Source: Paenimyroides aestuarii (lineage in GTDB: Bacteria; Bacteroidota; Bacteroidia; Flavobacteriales; Flavobacteriaceae). From it: a DNA stretch of 64,000 bases. Positions 41,495-51,865 of this stretch are shown here, one piece after another; the first letter of the stretch is position 1, and each line of letters begins with the position of its first letter. Below the pieces are notes generated by a model, which saw only the letters and a list, made by a program, of their open reading frames with translations, did no database searches and was not told the origin of the DNA. A program made the position numbers and the translations under genes. Location: the NCBI RefSeq assembly GCF_024628805.1, contig NZ_CP102382.1, positions 2,170,001 through 2,234,000 of the forward strand, read 5' to 3'.

Positions 41495-41516
41495 AGCCAC
41501 CGTAAAGGTGGCTTTT
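41495..41516 (+). terminator. Terminator before xerD
   Basis: AGCCACC GTAAA GGTGGCT followed by TTT ends transcription of the barrel gene. It lies only 4 bp before the xerD start and may also mask its translation signal. Confidence 0.6.
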
Positions 41517-41519
41517 CCT

Positions 41520-42407
41520 ATGAGTGATACTATTGCACAATATGCATATTATTTAAGATTAGAACGCGGTGTAGCAGAAAATACACTAGTGAACTATTTG
41601 TATGATTTAGAAAAGTTACAACACTTTTTGGGAAGCAATTGTAAAATAGCATATGCTCAAGAACATGATATCAGAAGTTTTATTCATTTTATAGCCGATT
41701 TTTTAGCACCATCCACTCAAGCACGAATACTTTCGGCATTAAATCACTATTACAACTTTTTAATTTTACAGCAAACAATTGACCAAAATCCGGTAGCCTT
41801 TATTGAATTGCCCAAACAATCAAGAAAATTGCCAGTGGTGCTTACTGTTGACGAGATCGATTTGTTGCAGTCATTGATTAAAAAAGATACCCACGAAGGG
41901 GTGCGTAACGATGCAATCATTGAAGTACTTTACAGTTGTGGGTTGCGTGTGTCTGAGGTGGTTCACTTAAAGCTGTCGGATCTTTTTTTTGACGAAGGAT
42001 ATATAAAAGTTTTGGGAAAAGGTGATAAACAGCGTTTTGTACCCATCACCCAATCTGCTATGAAAAAGGTTCTTTTCTATTTAAATGAAATTCGTTTTCA
42101 ATTAAAAATAAAAAAAGAAGCCGAAGACATTCTGTTTTTAAATAGGAGAGGAGGGCAGTTGACCCGTGCAATGATTTTTACGATTTTGAAAAATTTATCA
42201 AAAATGGCTGGGTTAAATAAAAATATCAGTCCACATACGCTGCGGCATTCTTTTGCCACACACTTGTTAGAAAACGGAGCTGATTTACGCTCCATACAAA
42301 TGCTGCTGGGGCACGAATCCATCACAACTACTGAAATTTATTTGCATCTAGATAGAAATAAATTAAAAGAAGAAATAGAAAAATTTCACCCTTGGAGCAA
42401 TAAGTAA
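41520..42407 (+). CDS. xerD: Site-specific tyrosine recombinase XerD
   Basis: The 295-residue protein has the standard XerC/D length and motifs: a SAM-like N-terminal domain (LRLERGVAENTLVNYLYDL), YSCGLRVSE (Arg), VLGKGDKQRFVP (Lys), HTLRHSFATHLL (His-x-x-Arg), LLGHESITTTEIYLHL (His and Tyr). It resolves chromosome dimers at dif. The start is the ATG at 41520, since an in-frame GTG at 41508 lies in the upstream hairpin. It lacks the extra N-terminal domain of the integron recombinase at 29491. Confidence 0.93.
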   Translation: MSDTIAQYAYYLRLERGVAENTLVNYLYDLEKLQHFLGSNCKIAYAQEHDIRSFIHFIADFLAPSTQARILSALNHYYNFLILQQTIDQNPVAFIELPKQSRKLPVVLTVDEIDLLQSLIKKDTHEGVRNDAIIEVLYSCGLRVSEVVHLKLSDLFFDEGYIKVLGKGDKQRFVPITQSAMKKVLFYLNEIRFQLKIKKEAEDILFLNRRGGQLTRAMIFTILKNLSKMAGLNKNISPHTLRHSFATHLLENGADLRSIQMLLGHESITTTEIYLHLDRNKLKEEIEKFHPWSNK

Positions 42408-42416
42408 TTGAAAACG

Positions 42417-42878
42417 CTATAAAATCTCATAGGTTTTCAAATTCTTCACTTCTTTAATAACAAACATGCTGTGTGTGCTTTGAACCTCTTCCATCGTTGT
42501 GAGTTTAGAAAGCATAAACTCGCGATAAGCTTCCATATCTGCAACACCAATTTTTAAAATATAATCATACTCACCACTCACATGAAAACACTCTAAAACC
42601 TCAGGAATTTCATGTATTTTCTTTTCAAAGCGCAAAATGGCATCTTTTGAATGCGATTTAATTTTTATGTGAGAAATCGCCATAAAACTGCGATTGATTT
42701 TATCTTTATTCACAATTGCCACATAATCGGTAATAATTTGTTGCTTTTCTAATTTCTTAATGCGTTCATATACAGCGGTGGTAGAAAGTTGCAATTGGTC
42801 TGCAAGTTCTTTTGTGGTTTGCTTGCAATTTTTTTGTAGCAATGCCACTAATTTTAAATCTGTTTCGTCTAATTTCAT
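42417..42878 (-). CDS. Lrp/AsnC-family transcriptional regulator
   Basis: The 153-residue protein has an N-terminal helix-turn-helix (LKLVALLQKNCKQTTKELA, LSTTAVYERIKKLEKQ) and a C-terminal RAM ligand-binding domain (VLECFHVSGEYDYILKIGV). The opening MKLDETDLKLVALLQ is typical of Lrp/AsnC. It is divergent from the gene at 43027 with 148 bp between, so it probably controls that sulfur-amino-acid enzyme in response to an amino acid. Confidence 0.92.
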   Translation of the reverse strand: MKLDETDLKLVALLQKNCKQTTKELADQLQLSTTAVYERIKKLEKQQIITDYVAIVNKDKINRSFMAISHIKIKSHSKDAILRFEKKIHEIPEVLECFHVSGEYDYILKIGVADMEAYREFMLSKLTTMEEVQSTHSMFVIKEVKNLKTYEIL

Positions 42879-42969
42879 ATTATATTTTAAGTTATTTGTC
42901 GATATTGTAGATTTTTATTCGGCAAAATTAAACTTTTTGATGATTAATTTTCTAATATACAGTTTTTTA

Positions 42970-43001
42970 TTTGGATAAACAAATAGGTGTTCCTAATTTT
43001 A
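42970..43001 (+). promoter_or_regulatory. Promoter of the methionine-gamma-lyase-like gene
   Basis: TTTG (42970-42973), 20 bp, then TAATTTTA (42994-43001) matches the Bacteroidota consensus at all but the last base. Confidence 0.6.
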
Positions 43002-43026
43002 AAACGCTAAATAAAAAATACAAAAA

Positions 43027-44223
43027 ATGTTTAAACCAGCAGATAAAATTCAAGACTTACAATTTTTTGGAGAATTTGGCGGTGTGAATCCCTCAATTTC
43101 CGATTCTTCAACATATACTTTCCTAGCCGCAAAAACAATGTTTGATACATTTGAAGGCAATACAGACGGTTGTTATTTGTACAGTCGTCACAGTTCGCCC
43201 TCTAATTTGTATTTAAGCGAAGCTTTGGCACAACTAGAAAATACCGAAGCTGCCAACGTCACTGCATCGGGTATGGGTGCAATTACAGCAACGCTTATGC
43301 AATTGTGCAAAAGTGGCGATCATATTATTGCCAGCAGAACCATTTATGGCGGAACTTATGCTTTTTTAAAGAATTTTTTACCTGAATTTGGGGTAACAAT
43401 CGATTTTGTTGATATTACTAATATCGATAAAATTCAGTCGCTGATAAGGCCCAATACCAAAGTAATTTATTTAGAAACCGTTAGCAACCCCTTGCTAGAA
43501 GTGGCGGATATTCCTGCGATTTCTAAAATTGGCAAACAGTGCAATATACAAGTGGTGGTTGATAATACCTTTTCACCACTAAGCGTAACTCCTGCCAATT
43601 TAGGAGCCGATATTGTAATTCACAGTTTAACCAAATATATAAACGGCAGCAGCGATACAGTAGGCGGCGTGGTTTGTGGCAGCGCTGAATTTATCAACAG
43701 TTTAAAGAATGTAAACAATGGTGCATGTATGTTGTTAGGTTCCACGATGGATAGTATGCGGTCGGCAAGTATTTTAAAAAACATGCGCACCCTACATTTA
43801 CGAATGAAGCAACACAGTGCCAATGCGCTTTATTTGGCCGAAGCTTTTAATGAATTAGGGGTTAAAACGGTTTATCCAGGATTATCAACCCATCCATCTC
43901 ATGAAATTTTTAAAAGCATGTACAATAGCGAGTTTGGTTTTGGTGGTATGTTAACAATCGATGTTGGTTCATTAGAAAATGCCAATGCAGTTATGGAATT
44001 AATGCAAGAACGAAACATTGGATATTTGGCCGTAAGCTTAGGGTTTTACAAAACCCTATTCAGTGCACCTGGAACATCCACATCATCAGAAATTCCGGTC
44101 GATGAACAAAAAGAAATGGGCTTGTCTGATGGATTGATTCGTTTTTCTATCGGCTTAGATAATGACATCGCACGTACTTTTGAACTTATGAAAAGTTGCT
44201 TAGTTGACTTAAAAGTTATTTAA
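43027..44223 (+). CDS. Methionine gamma-lyase-like PLP enzyme
   Basis: The 398-residue protein belongs to the Cys/Met-metabolism PLP family: YSRHSSPSNLYLSEALAQLE near the N-terminus, VTASGMGAITATLMQL and TIYGGTY for PLP contacts, VVDNTFSPL (Asp), and the Schiff-base Lys in HSLTKYINGSSDTVGG. The C-terminus has LIRFSIGLDNDI. It probably cleaves methionine or cystathionine; reaction specificity within the family is not certain. It is divergent from an Lrp regulator and followed by a strong terminator. Confidence 0.85.
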   Translation: MFKPADKIQDLQFFGEFGGVNPSISDSSTYTFLAAKTMFDTFEGNTDGCYLYSRHSSPSNLYLSEALAQLENTEAANVTASGMGAITATLMQLCKSGDHIIASRTIYGGTYAFLKNFLPEFGVTIDFVDITNIDKIQSLIRPNTKVIYLETVSNPLLEVADIPAISKIGKQCNIQVVVDNTFSPLSVTPANLGADIVIHSLTKYINGSSDTVGGVVCGSAEFINSLKNVNNGACMLLGSTMDSMRSASILKNMRTLHLRMKQHSANALYLAEAFNELGVKTVYPGLSTHPSHEIFKSMYNSEFGFGGMLTIDVGSLENANAVMELMQERNIGYLAVSLGFYKTLFSAPGTSTSSEIPVDEQKEMGLSDGLIRFSIGLDNDIARTFELMKSCLVDLKVI

Positions 44224-44230
44224 TTGATTA

Positions 44231-44260
44231 AAATCGCCTTTTTAAAGGCGATTTTTTTTA
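44231..44260 (+). terminator. Terminator of the methionine-gamma-lyase-like gene
   Basis: AAATCGCCTTT pairs with AAAGGCGATTT, followed by six more T, 8 bp after the stop. Confidence 0.88.
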
Positions 44261-44368
44261 CCCCCAAACCAATCACCAAAAACAATTTTTAACATTTCCC
44301 AACAAACTCATAATTTGCTTTTAAATATCATTAATATATGGTACTTTTGTTAGTAAAAAAGTAAGAAA

Positions 44369-47300
44369 TTGAGTTTGAAAAAGAAAATTTTAAAAGTTAT
44401 TAAGTACGTTTTAATAACTTTAGCCTCTTTATTGGTGTTAATTTTGGCGGCAATTTATTCGCTTCAGTTTCCTGCTGTGCAAAATTTTGTGAAGGATAAA
44501 TTGGTAAACTATTTGCAAGAAAAAATACAAACCAAGGTTTCTTTAAATCGGGTGTATGTTCATTTTCCTAATAAAATTGAGCTGGAACAATTATATCTCG
44601 AAGATCAAAATGCCGATACGCTTTTATACGTTAACCACCTAAATGTTGGTTTAGACCTTCCCCAATTATTAAACAACAAAGCCGAATTTACTGCTATTGA
44701 ACTTGATGGATTAACAGCAAACGTGGAAAAACGCGCAGACAGCACTTTTAATTTTGACTATATTATTGATGCATTTGCCACTAATGATGAAGAGGATGAT
44801 GAAAGCAAACCTTTTATAATAGATTTAGATAAGATACACCTACAAAATATAAATGTTACATACAACGATCGCACCAGCAAAAACGATATTGCTTTAAAAT
44901 TAACCGATTTGCAAACCGTGGTAGAGGTTTTTGACTTAGAAAAAAACAACTATGCTGTTGATTACATTAATGCCGACGGGTTTCAATTGATTTTTAACCA
45001 AGGCATGCTAAAAGAAGTAGCTGCTAATACCGAAGAAAAGGTAGATTCTTTATCTGAAGAAAACCCTTTAAACATTGCTGTTAACGCATTAAATCTCACA
45101 AATTTTGATGTTTTATACGATGATGAAAATAGTGCTACACGCGCAAAAATAGTCTTTGCTAAATTGCAGTCAAAAATTAAAAAAATAGACCTGCCTACTA
45201 ATAGCTTTAATATTTCGGACCTTCAATTTCATGATGCATTTGTAAATGTATTGCTCACACCCATGTCAAAAGCATCACAAAGTGTCAATGATTCAGCAAC
45301 TAATAATCAAGAAGAAGTTGCCGCTGAAACCAATCCGTTTAAAGTATTTTTAAACAAAGCCAATCTGCAAAATGTAAATGTGGTTTACAACAACGGTTTG
45401 AGCGAAAATACTTCAAAAGCATTTAATGCCAATCATTTAGATATTAAAAAATTAACAGCAAACATCAACGATTTAGAATTGATAGGCAGCAATGTGAAAG
45501 GAATTATTCAAGAGGCAAGTTTTACTGAAACCAGTGGCTTTTTGTTGGAAGAACTGTCAACAAAATTTGTATATGGTGAAAAGGAAACTCTTTTAGAAAA
45601 CTTAACATTAAAGACTCCCAACACCTTTTTGCAACGCAGTTTAAAACTGCAATACCAGTCAATTGATGATTTTACGAATAATCTGGGAAATGTAGCGTTA
45701 GAAGCCAATTTGCCCGATACGAAAATCGGCTTTAAAGATATTCTTTGGTTGGCACCCGATTTAAAAAATACGGCACCTTTTAATTCGTATCCCACTGCGG
45801 TTCTGAATGTTTCTGCCAACCTAAAAGGAAAAGTAAACGATCTTTTAGTACAAGAATTCAAACTTTCAGGCTTGGGTAGTTTAAATGTAAATGCTTCGGG
45901 AACCATAAAAAACGCATTGGATACCGATCGTTTATGGATGAATTTAAAAATTGCAAACCTCACAGCAGATAAGCGTTTGATCAATAATTTAGCGCCAAAA
46001 AATGCGATTCCAAATAGCATAGAAATTCCGGAAAACATGAACCTTTCCGGGAAAATTAAAGGCGGTTTGAATGATTTATATGCCGATTTAGGATTACAAT
46101 CTTCCTTTGGTAATGCAAAATTCACTGGAACATTTAATCAAAAAGTGAAAAATGCCGAAAAGTATGACATCAATGCGTCGTTAGCATCTTTTAACGTAGG
46201 CAAATTGTTGAAACAACCCGATTTGGGCATCGTAACTGCTCAGGCAAAAATAAACGGAACTGGCTTTAATTTCGAGCAAAACAATGCCACGATAGATGCA
46301 TTTGTAACACAAGCAACTTATAAAGGTTACACTTACCAAGGCGTTGATTTAAAAGGAAAAATTTCCAATGGAAATTACGAGGCAACACTTCGTTCTGATG
46401 ATGAAAACGCAAAATTAAATATCGCAGCCAGCGGAGTGTACAACGCCACGCAGCCAACTGTAAAAACCGATGGTACCATTTTTAAAATCGATCTTAACAA
46501 ACTTGGTTTTTACGATACACCAATGGCTTTGGCAGGAAAGTTAAATGCCGATTTTTCATCGCTTAATCCCGATGCTTTGAATGGCGAAATGCTGTTGCAA
46601 GATTTTGTGCTTTCAGACGGTGACGAAATTTATCCAATCAGTACAATTAGCCTAAAAGCGGTGAGCAATGACAGCATCAATAGCATCGACTTAAAATCAC
46701 AAATTGTTGATGCAGCCATTACCGGAAAATATAAATTAACCGAAATTAGTGCTTCGTTGCTAAGCACATTAAATCAATATTATCATTTTCAAAAAGAAAG
46801 CGATCCCAAAAAACCAATTAGTCCATCGCAATATTTTGATTTTAAAGGAAAAATTAAAAACGACGACCTCATTCGCAAGTTTGCACCTGCGCTTACATCG
46901 TTTCAAACCATCAATCTGTACGGTTCCTATAATGCCGATTCGCGTAAAATTACGGTATATGGAAGTGTGCCCCAAGTGCAATATGATGCTTATCAACTGA
47001 ATGACATTAAATTATCGGCTGGAAACGATGAAGAAAGTTTGAATTATTCCGTAACATTGAACCAGTTAGACAGCGAACAATTTAGGTTGGAAAATATTGT
47101 TTTAGATGGATTTATAGCAAACGATGTCATTGATTACAATTTATTGGTTAAAGACGACAACGAGGAAGTTCAATATAAAATTGCCGGAAATGTAGCCACA
47201 GCCAATGATTTGATTGATTTAAGCTTGAAACAAGACGGTTTTGTGTTGAATTATGATGCTTGGAGTGTTGCACCGAACAATAAACTTACTGTGTATCCAA

Positions 47301-49414
47301 CCGGATTGGTGGCACAAAATTTAGACCTTACAAGCGCCAACAGTTCCATTACGATCAATTCAGAAGGCGACACACCTGCAGCGCCTTTAAATATTCAGTT
47401 TAAAGATTTTAAAATTGAAACATTAACAGAGATTGTTCGTAAAGATTCGTTGCCTGCTGAAGGAACCATCAATGGAAAAGCGGTATTAAAAGATGTGATG
47501 AATGATTTGCGATTAACAGCCGATTTAAACATTAAAGATTTAAAAGTTTTTGGAAATGCTATTGGAACAATAGATGCTTTGGTGGCAAACGAAACATCTT
47601 CCTTATATAATGCAGATATTAAATTGAGCGGCTTCAACAACAACCTGTCGCTATTGGGAAGCTATGATACCGCAGCGAGTAAATTTGATGCAAATTTAGA
47701 TATAAAAGCCTTGCAAATGACCAGTATTCAAGGTTTTTCAATGAACCAACTCAGCGATGCTAAGGGGTATATTTCGGGTAAATTGAAACTTACCGGCACC
47801 ACTGATGCACCAAGTATATTGGGGAATGTACAGTTTAACGATGCCGGTTTTGGCGTAACACAGCTCAACACTACTTTTCAAAACATGAACGATGAAATTC
47901 AATTTACTAATAGAGGAATTGTGTTTAAATCGTTTAAAATAAATGATACCGATGGAAATGCCTTAACCATAAACGGTGCAGTGCTTACCAAAACGTATCA
48001 AGATTTTAATTTTGATTTGAATCTTTCGGCGCGCAATTTCAAAGTGGTGAATTCTACTAAAACCGATAATCAAATGCTTTATGGGGTGATGGCTATCAAT
48101 GCCAATATTGGTGTAAAAGGCAATTTAGATCTTCCAAAAATAGATGGAACGATAAATGTAACCGATAAAACCGATTTCACATTTGTAATGCCGCAATCAA
48201 GTCCGGCATTGCAAGAACGCGAAGGTATTATAGAATTTGTAGATCAAGATCAATTGGCTTTGGAAGATACCATAGAAGACCCCGAAGAAGATTTAAACCA
48301 AACACTAAGCGGCTTGGATGTAAACTTAAATATCGAGTTAGACAAGGAAGCACAAATGTCTATCGTAATTGATAAAGCAAACGGAGATTTTATCAAATTG
48401 CAAGGAGAAGGGCAGTTAACAGGTGGTATTGATCCATCGGGCAAAACCACCCTTGTGGGAAGATATGAGGTAAACGAAGGTGCTTATGAAATGTCGGTAA
48501 GTTTGTTAAAACGTCGATTCATCATTCAAAAAGGAAGTTCTATCACTTGGACGGGCGAGCCAACAAAAGCAGATGTTGATATCACAGCGATTTATAAAAC
48601 CAAAGCTGCACCTTATGATTTGGTACAACAACAAGTGGGCAACGACGAAATTTCGAACCTATACAAACAACGTATTCCTTTTAATACCTTGTTAAAAATG
48701 TCGGGCGAATTGCTAAAACCAATCATTACGTTTGATATAGAAGTAGATGGCAATAATCCCGGCATACCAACTGAAATCACCGCAGCTGTAAGCAATAAAC
48801 TAAGTGAACTGCGCACCGAAGAGTCGGAAATGAACAAACAAGTTTTTGCTTTGCTATTGTTGAATCGTTTCATTGGCGAAAATCCATTTCAAAGCAGTGC
48901 AGGAATGTCTGCAGAAAGCGTTGCCCGCCAAAGTGTAAGCCGTATGCTTTCGGAGCAGTTAAACAATATTGCTGCTGATTTAATTGATGGTGTGGAATTG
49001 AATTTTGATTTAGAATCTACCGACGATTACAGCACAGGTACCCAACAAAACCGTACCGATTTGAATGTAAATATTTCTAAAACATTGTTGAATGATCGTT
49101 TAAAAGTGAGTGTGGGCAGTAATTTTGGTTTAGAAGGAAATGAACGCCAAAACGAACAAATGACCAATATTGCAGGCGATATTCAGATAGAATATTTATT
49201 GTCTAAAGACGGCAGGTATTTATTAAAAGCCTATCGAAAAGACGAATACCAAGTGGCACTACAAGGACAAATTATTGAAACCGGTGTTGGTTTTGTGATT
49301 ACATTAGATTACAACAAATTTAGAGAATTGATCAACCGCAGCAAACGAAACCGCGCCTTTAGAAAACAACAAAGAAAATTACAAAATGAACAAGCTACCT
49401 CAACAACTAAATAA
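44369..49414 (+). CDS. tamB: TamB-like translocation/assembly protein (DUF490)
   Basis: The 1681-residue protein has an N-terminal membrane anchor (ITLASLLVLILAAIYSLQF). A very long AsmA-like beta-repeat body follows, with recurring FKIDLNKLG, LSGKLKLTGT and DINASL strands. The C-terminal DUF490 region has GRYEVNEGAYEMSVSLLKRRF, ADVDITAIYKT, LNVNISKTLLNDRLKVSVG and a final VGFVITLDYNKF. TamB bridges inner and outer membranes and works with an Omp85 partner, here the next gene, which overlaps by 29 bp. The start is a TTG at 44369; a TACTTTTG -7 box lies at 44342-44349. Confidence 0.92.
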   Translation: MSLKKKILKVIKYVLITLASLLVLILAAIYSLQFPAVQNFVKDKLVNYLQEKIQTKVSLNRVYVHFPNKIELEQLYLEDQNADTLLYVNHLNVGLDLPQLLNNKAEFTAIELDGLTANVEKRADSTFNFDYIIDAFATNDEEDDESKPFIIDLDKIHLQNINVTYNDRTSKNDIALKLTDLQTVVEVFDLEKNNYAVDYINADGFQLIFNQGMLKEVAANTEEKVDSLSEENPLNIAVNALNLTNFDVLYDDENSATRAKIVFAKLQSKIKKIDLPTNSFNISDLQFHDAFVNVLLTPMSKASQSVNDSATNNQEEVAAETNPFKVFLNKANLQNVNVVYNNGLSENTSKAFNANHLDIKKLTANINDLELIGSNVKGIIQEASFTETSGFLLEELSTKFVYGEKETLLENLTLKTPNTFLQRSLKLQYQSIDDFTNNLGNVALEANLPDTKIGFKDILWLAPDLKNTAPFNSYPTAVLNVSANLKGKVNDLLVQEFKLSGLGSLNVNASGTIKNALDTDRLWMNLKIANLTADKRLINNLAPKNAIPNSIEIPENMNLSGKIKGGLNDLYADLGLQSSFGNAKFTGTFNQKVKNAEKYDINASLASFNVGKLLKQPDLGIVTAQAKINGTGFNFEQNNATIDAFVTQATYKGYTYQGVDLKGKISNGNYEATLRSDDENAKLNIAASGVYNATQPTVKTDGTIFKIDLNKLGFYDTPMALAGKLNADFSSLNPDALNGEMLLQDFVLSDGDEIYPISTISLKAVSNDSINSIDLKSQIVDAAITGKYKLTEISASLLSTLNQYYHFQKESDPKKPISPSQYFDFKGKIKNDDLIRKFAPALTSFQTINLYGSYNADSRKITVYGSVPQVQYDAYQLNDIKLSAGNDEESLNYSVTLNQLDSEQFRLENIVLDGFIANDVIDYNLLVKDDNEEVQYKIAGNVATANDLIDLSLKQDGFVLNYDAWSVAPNNKLTVYPTGLVAQNLDLTSANSSITINSEGDTPAAPLNIQFKDFKIETLTEIVRKDSLPAEGTINGKAVLKDVMNDLRLTADLNIKDLKVFGNAIGTIDALVANETSSLYNADIKLSGFNNNLSLLGSYDTAASKFDANLDIKALQMTSIQGFSMNQLSDAKGYISGKLKLTGTTDAPSILGNVQFNDAGFGVTQLNTTFQNMNDEIQFTNRGIVFKSFKINDTDGNALTINGAVLTKTYQDFNFDLNLSARNFKVVNSTKTDNQMLYGVMAINANIGVKGNLDLPKIDGTINVTDKTDFTFVMPQSSPALQEREGIIEFVDQDQLALEDTIEDPEEDLNQTLSGLDVNLNIELDKEAQMSIVIDKANGDFIKLQGEGQLTGGIDPSGKTTLVGRYEVNEGAYEMSVSLLKRRFIIQKGSSITWTGEPTKADVDITAIYKTKAAPYDLVQQQVGNDEISNLYKQRIPFNTLLKMSGELLKPIITFDIEVDGNNPGIPTEITAAVSNKLSELRTEESEMNKQVFALLLLNRFIGENPFQSSAGMSAESVARQSVSRMLSEQLNNIAADLIDGVELNFDLESTDDYSTGTQQNRTDLNVNISKTLLNDRLKVSVGSNFGLEGNERQNEQMTNIAGDIQIEYLLSKDGRYLLKAYRKDEYQVALQGQIIETGVGFVITLDYNKFRELINRSKRNRAFRKQQRKLQNEQATSTTK

Positions 49415-51701
49415 ACTACTTTTTGCAGCCACAGCTTTGTTTTTGGTTGGCTGTAGCAATACGCGTTTTGTGCCCGAAGGTGATTATCTATACACAGGTG
49501 CATCTATTACTATTTTAAGCGATTCCTTGCCGAAAAGTAAAAAATCGGCATTAGAAGATTTGTTAAAAGAATCGTTAACCCCAAAACCCAACAAATCATT
49601 TTTGGGGTTGCGTCCTCAAATATATATCTACAATAAAGTAAGCGAACCAAAGAAAGACAAGGGATTCAAACATTGGTTAAAGTATAAAGTAGGAAAAAAA
49701 CCGGTCTATTTAAGTGATGTGGACATTCCTTTCAACTTAGATTTAATCGAAAACACGGGTGAGAATAATGGCTATTTTAATATTTCGGCAAGTTATGATA
49801 CCGTGCCCAAAAATAAGAAAGTACATATCAATTATGAAGTATCGCCGCGCGTTCAATATACAATTAATGAGGTTACATTTCCACAAGATTCAACCATTTT
49901 GGCAAAAGAAATCCGGAAAACAACCGATGAATCGCTTTTAAAAATAAACGATCCGTTTAGTTTAGATGTCATTAAAAATGAACGCGAGCGTATCGATGCG
50001 AAATTAAAAGAAAATGGTTTTTATTATTTTGACCCAAACAACATTATTGTACAAGTAGATAGTACCGAAGTAAAACACAAAGTCAACTTAAAAGTAAAAA
50101 TTAAAAACGATACACCCGAACTGGCAAAAGAGCAGTTTACGATTGATAAAATTTATATCTTTTCGGATTATAACTTGCGAAATGCGCGCAACCGCCGCAA
50201 TTTGGTGCGTGCAAACACCGATACCATTCTGTGGAAAGACAATGTATATATTTTAGACCCAAAAGAAAAATTCCGTCCGCAAATTTATGATCGGGCGTTG
50301 TATTTTAAATCAGGCGATTTGTACAATCGTTCCAATCACAACCTCACTTTAAGCCGGCTGATCAATTTGGGTACGTTTAAGTTTGTAAAAAATCAATTTG
50401 TATTAAAAGACTCAACCGCTCAAAAATTCGATGTGTATTATTACCTCACTCCAAACGATTTTAAATCGCTTCGATTGGAAACATTGGGAAAATCGAATTC
50501 TGCAAGTTATGTGGGCGGAGAAGTAAACTTTAATTGGCGCCACCGCAATTTTCTGCGCGGAGCAGAATTGTTTACAGCAACACTCTACACAGCCATCGAT
50601 TTTCAATTAGGTGGCAGTAAGGAAGCCAATAATATTTACCGTGTGGGTAGCCGTTTTAGTTTAACTTGGCCGCGCATCATTGCCCCGTTTAAATTTCAGT
50701 CATCGAGTGCCTTTGTGCCGCGTACTCGGGTGCAATTAGGATACGAATATCAAAACCGCACCCAACTATACACATTGCATAATTTCAATGCATCATTTGG
50801 CTATTTATGGAAAGAAAACGCCTTGCGCGAACACGATCTAAAACTGCTTGAAGTTACCTATGTTGCACCTGAAAAAACCACTGCAAAATATGAAGAAGAG
50901 ATTGCAAAATATCCACCATTAGCCCGTGTTACCGAAAAGCAATTGATTTTTGGTCCGGTATATTCGTATATTTTCACCAATACCATGTTGCCTAAAAAAC
51001 ACACTTTTTATTACAAAGGATTATTAGACTTATCGGCCAATTTAACAGGTATTATATCAGGAGCAAATGCAGAAAAAGAAGCGCCTAAAACCATTTTGGG
51101 TGTTGCATATAGCCAATACATCAAAACAGAGCACGATTTTAGGTACTATTTAAAACTGAACAATACCTCGCAACTTGCTAGCCGTTTTATTGCAGGAGTG
51201 GCATATCCGTATGGAAATTCGGTGCACATGCCTTTTTCTAAACAATTTTTTGTGGGTGGTAGCAATAGTATTCGTGCTTTTCGAGCACGTACCTTGGGTC
51301 CGGGTAGCTATGATCCGCGCGGAGAAGGTTCATCGTTTTACCATGATCAAGCAGGAGATGTGAAATTAGAAGCAAATTTAGAATACCGTGCCAATATTAT
51401 TAGTTTTTTAAATGCAGCCGTGTTTGTAGATGCCGGAAATGTATGGCTTTTTAATGAAGAAACTACAAGACCCGGCGGACAGTTTAGCAAAGAATTTTTG
51501 TCAGAAATTGCCGTTGGAGCTGGTTTTGGTTTGCGTTTCGATTTTAATATCCTCATTCTTCGTACCGATTTGGCAATGCCTTTGCGCATACCTTACTATC
51601 CCAAAGGAGACCGCTGGACGTTCAATGAAATAGACTTTTCACGAAAAACATGGCGCCGAGATAACCTTATGTTTAATATTGCCATTGGGTATCCGTTTTA
51701 A
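49386..51701 (+). CDS. tamL: TamL-like lipoprotein Omp85 (BamA/TamA family)
   Basis: The 771-residue protein has a lipobox (ATALFLVGCSN, Cys23), then POTRA-like repeats (VQYTINEVTFPQDST, FTIDKIYIFSDY, LTLSRLINLGTFKFVKNQF). The C-terminal 16-strand barrel has the Omp85 loop-6 type motif SIRAFRARTLGPGSY and an end FNIAIGYPF. Bacteroidota carry a lipidated TamA relative, TamL, next to tamB, which matches this overlap. It inserts or assembles outer-membrane proteins with TamB. Confidence 0.87.
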   Translation: MNKLPQQLNKLLFAATALFLVGCSNTRFVPEGDYLYTGASITILSDSLPKSKKSALEDLLKESLTPKPNKSFLGLRPQIYIYNKVSEPKKDKGFKHWLKYKVGKKPVYLSDVDIPFNLDLIENTGENNGYFNISASYDTVPKNKKVHINYEVSPRVQYTINEVTFPQDSTILAKEIRKTTDESLLKINDPFSLDVIKNERERIDAKLKENGFYYFDPNNIIVQVDSTEVKHKVNLKVKIKNDTPELAKEQFTIDKIYIFSDYNLRNARNRRNLVRANTDTILWKDNVYILDPKEKFRPQIYDRALYFKSGDLYNRSNHNLTLSRLINLGTFKFVKNQFVLKDSTAQKFDVYYYLTPNDFKSLRLETLGKSNSASYVGGEVNFNWRHRNFLRGAELFTATLYTAIDFQLGGSKEANNIYRVGSRFSLTWPRIIAPFKFQSSSAFVPRTRVQLGYEYQNRTQLYTLHNFNASFGYLWKENALREHDLKLLEVTYVAPEKTTAKYEEEIAKYPPLARVTEKQLIFGPVYSYIFTNTMLPKKHTFYYKGLLDLSANLTGIISGANAEKEAPKTILGVAYSQYIKTEHDFRYYLKLNNTSQLASRFIAGVAYPYGNSVHMPFSKQFFVGGSNSIRAFRARTLGPGSYDPRGEGSSFYHDQAGDVKLEANLEYRANIISFLNAAVFVDAGNVWLFNEETTRPGGQFSKEFLSEIAVGAGFGLRFDFNILILRTDLAMPLRIPYYPKGDRWTFNEIDFSRKTWRRDNLMFNIAIGYPF

Positions 51702-51865
51702 TATTTTTTTAGGCAGATTTTATACCAAGTTTGTAACTACATAGGATTAATAATCGTGTTTTGAGGGAAGCAAAAATTTCACCAAATAAAAAATATGTAT
51801 TAATAGAAAATTTTGTACCTTTCAAAATCCTTATTATTATGTAATACAAAATATCTTGCCCAAGA

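Noticed and set aside
41520..42407. XerD considered as the recombinase of the cassette array
   Set aside because: It lies 12 kb away among housekeeping genes, has standard XerD length and motifs, and the recombinase at 29491 sits in the intI position.
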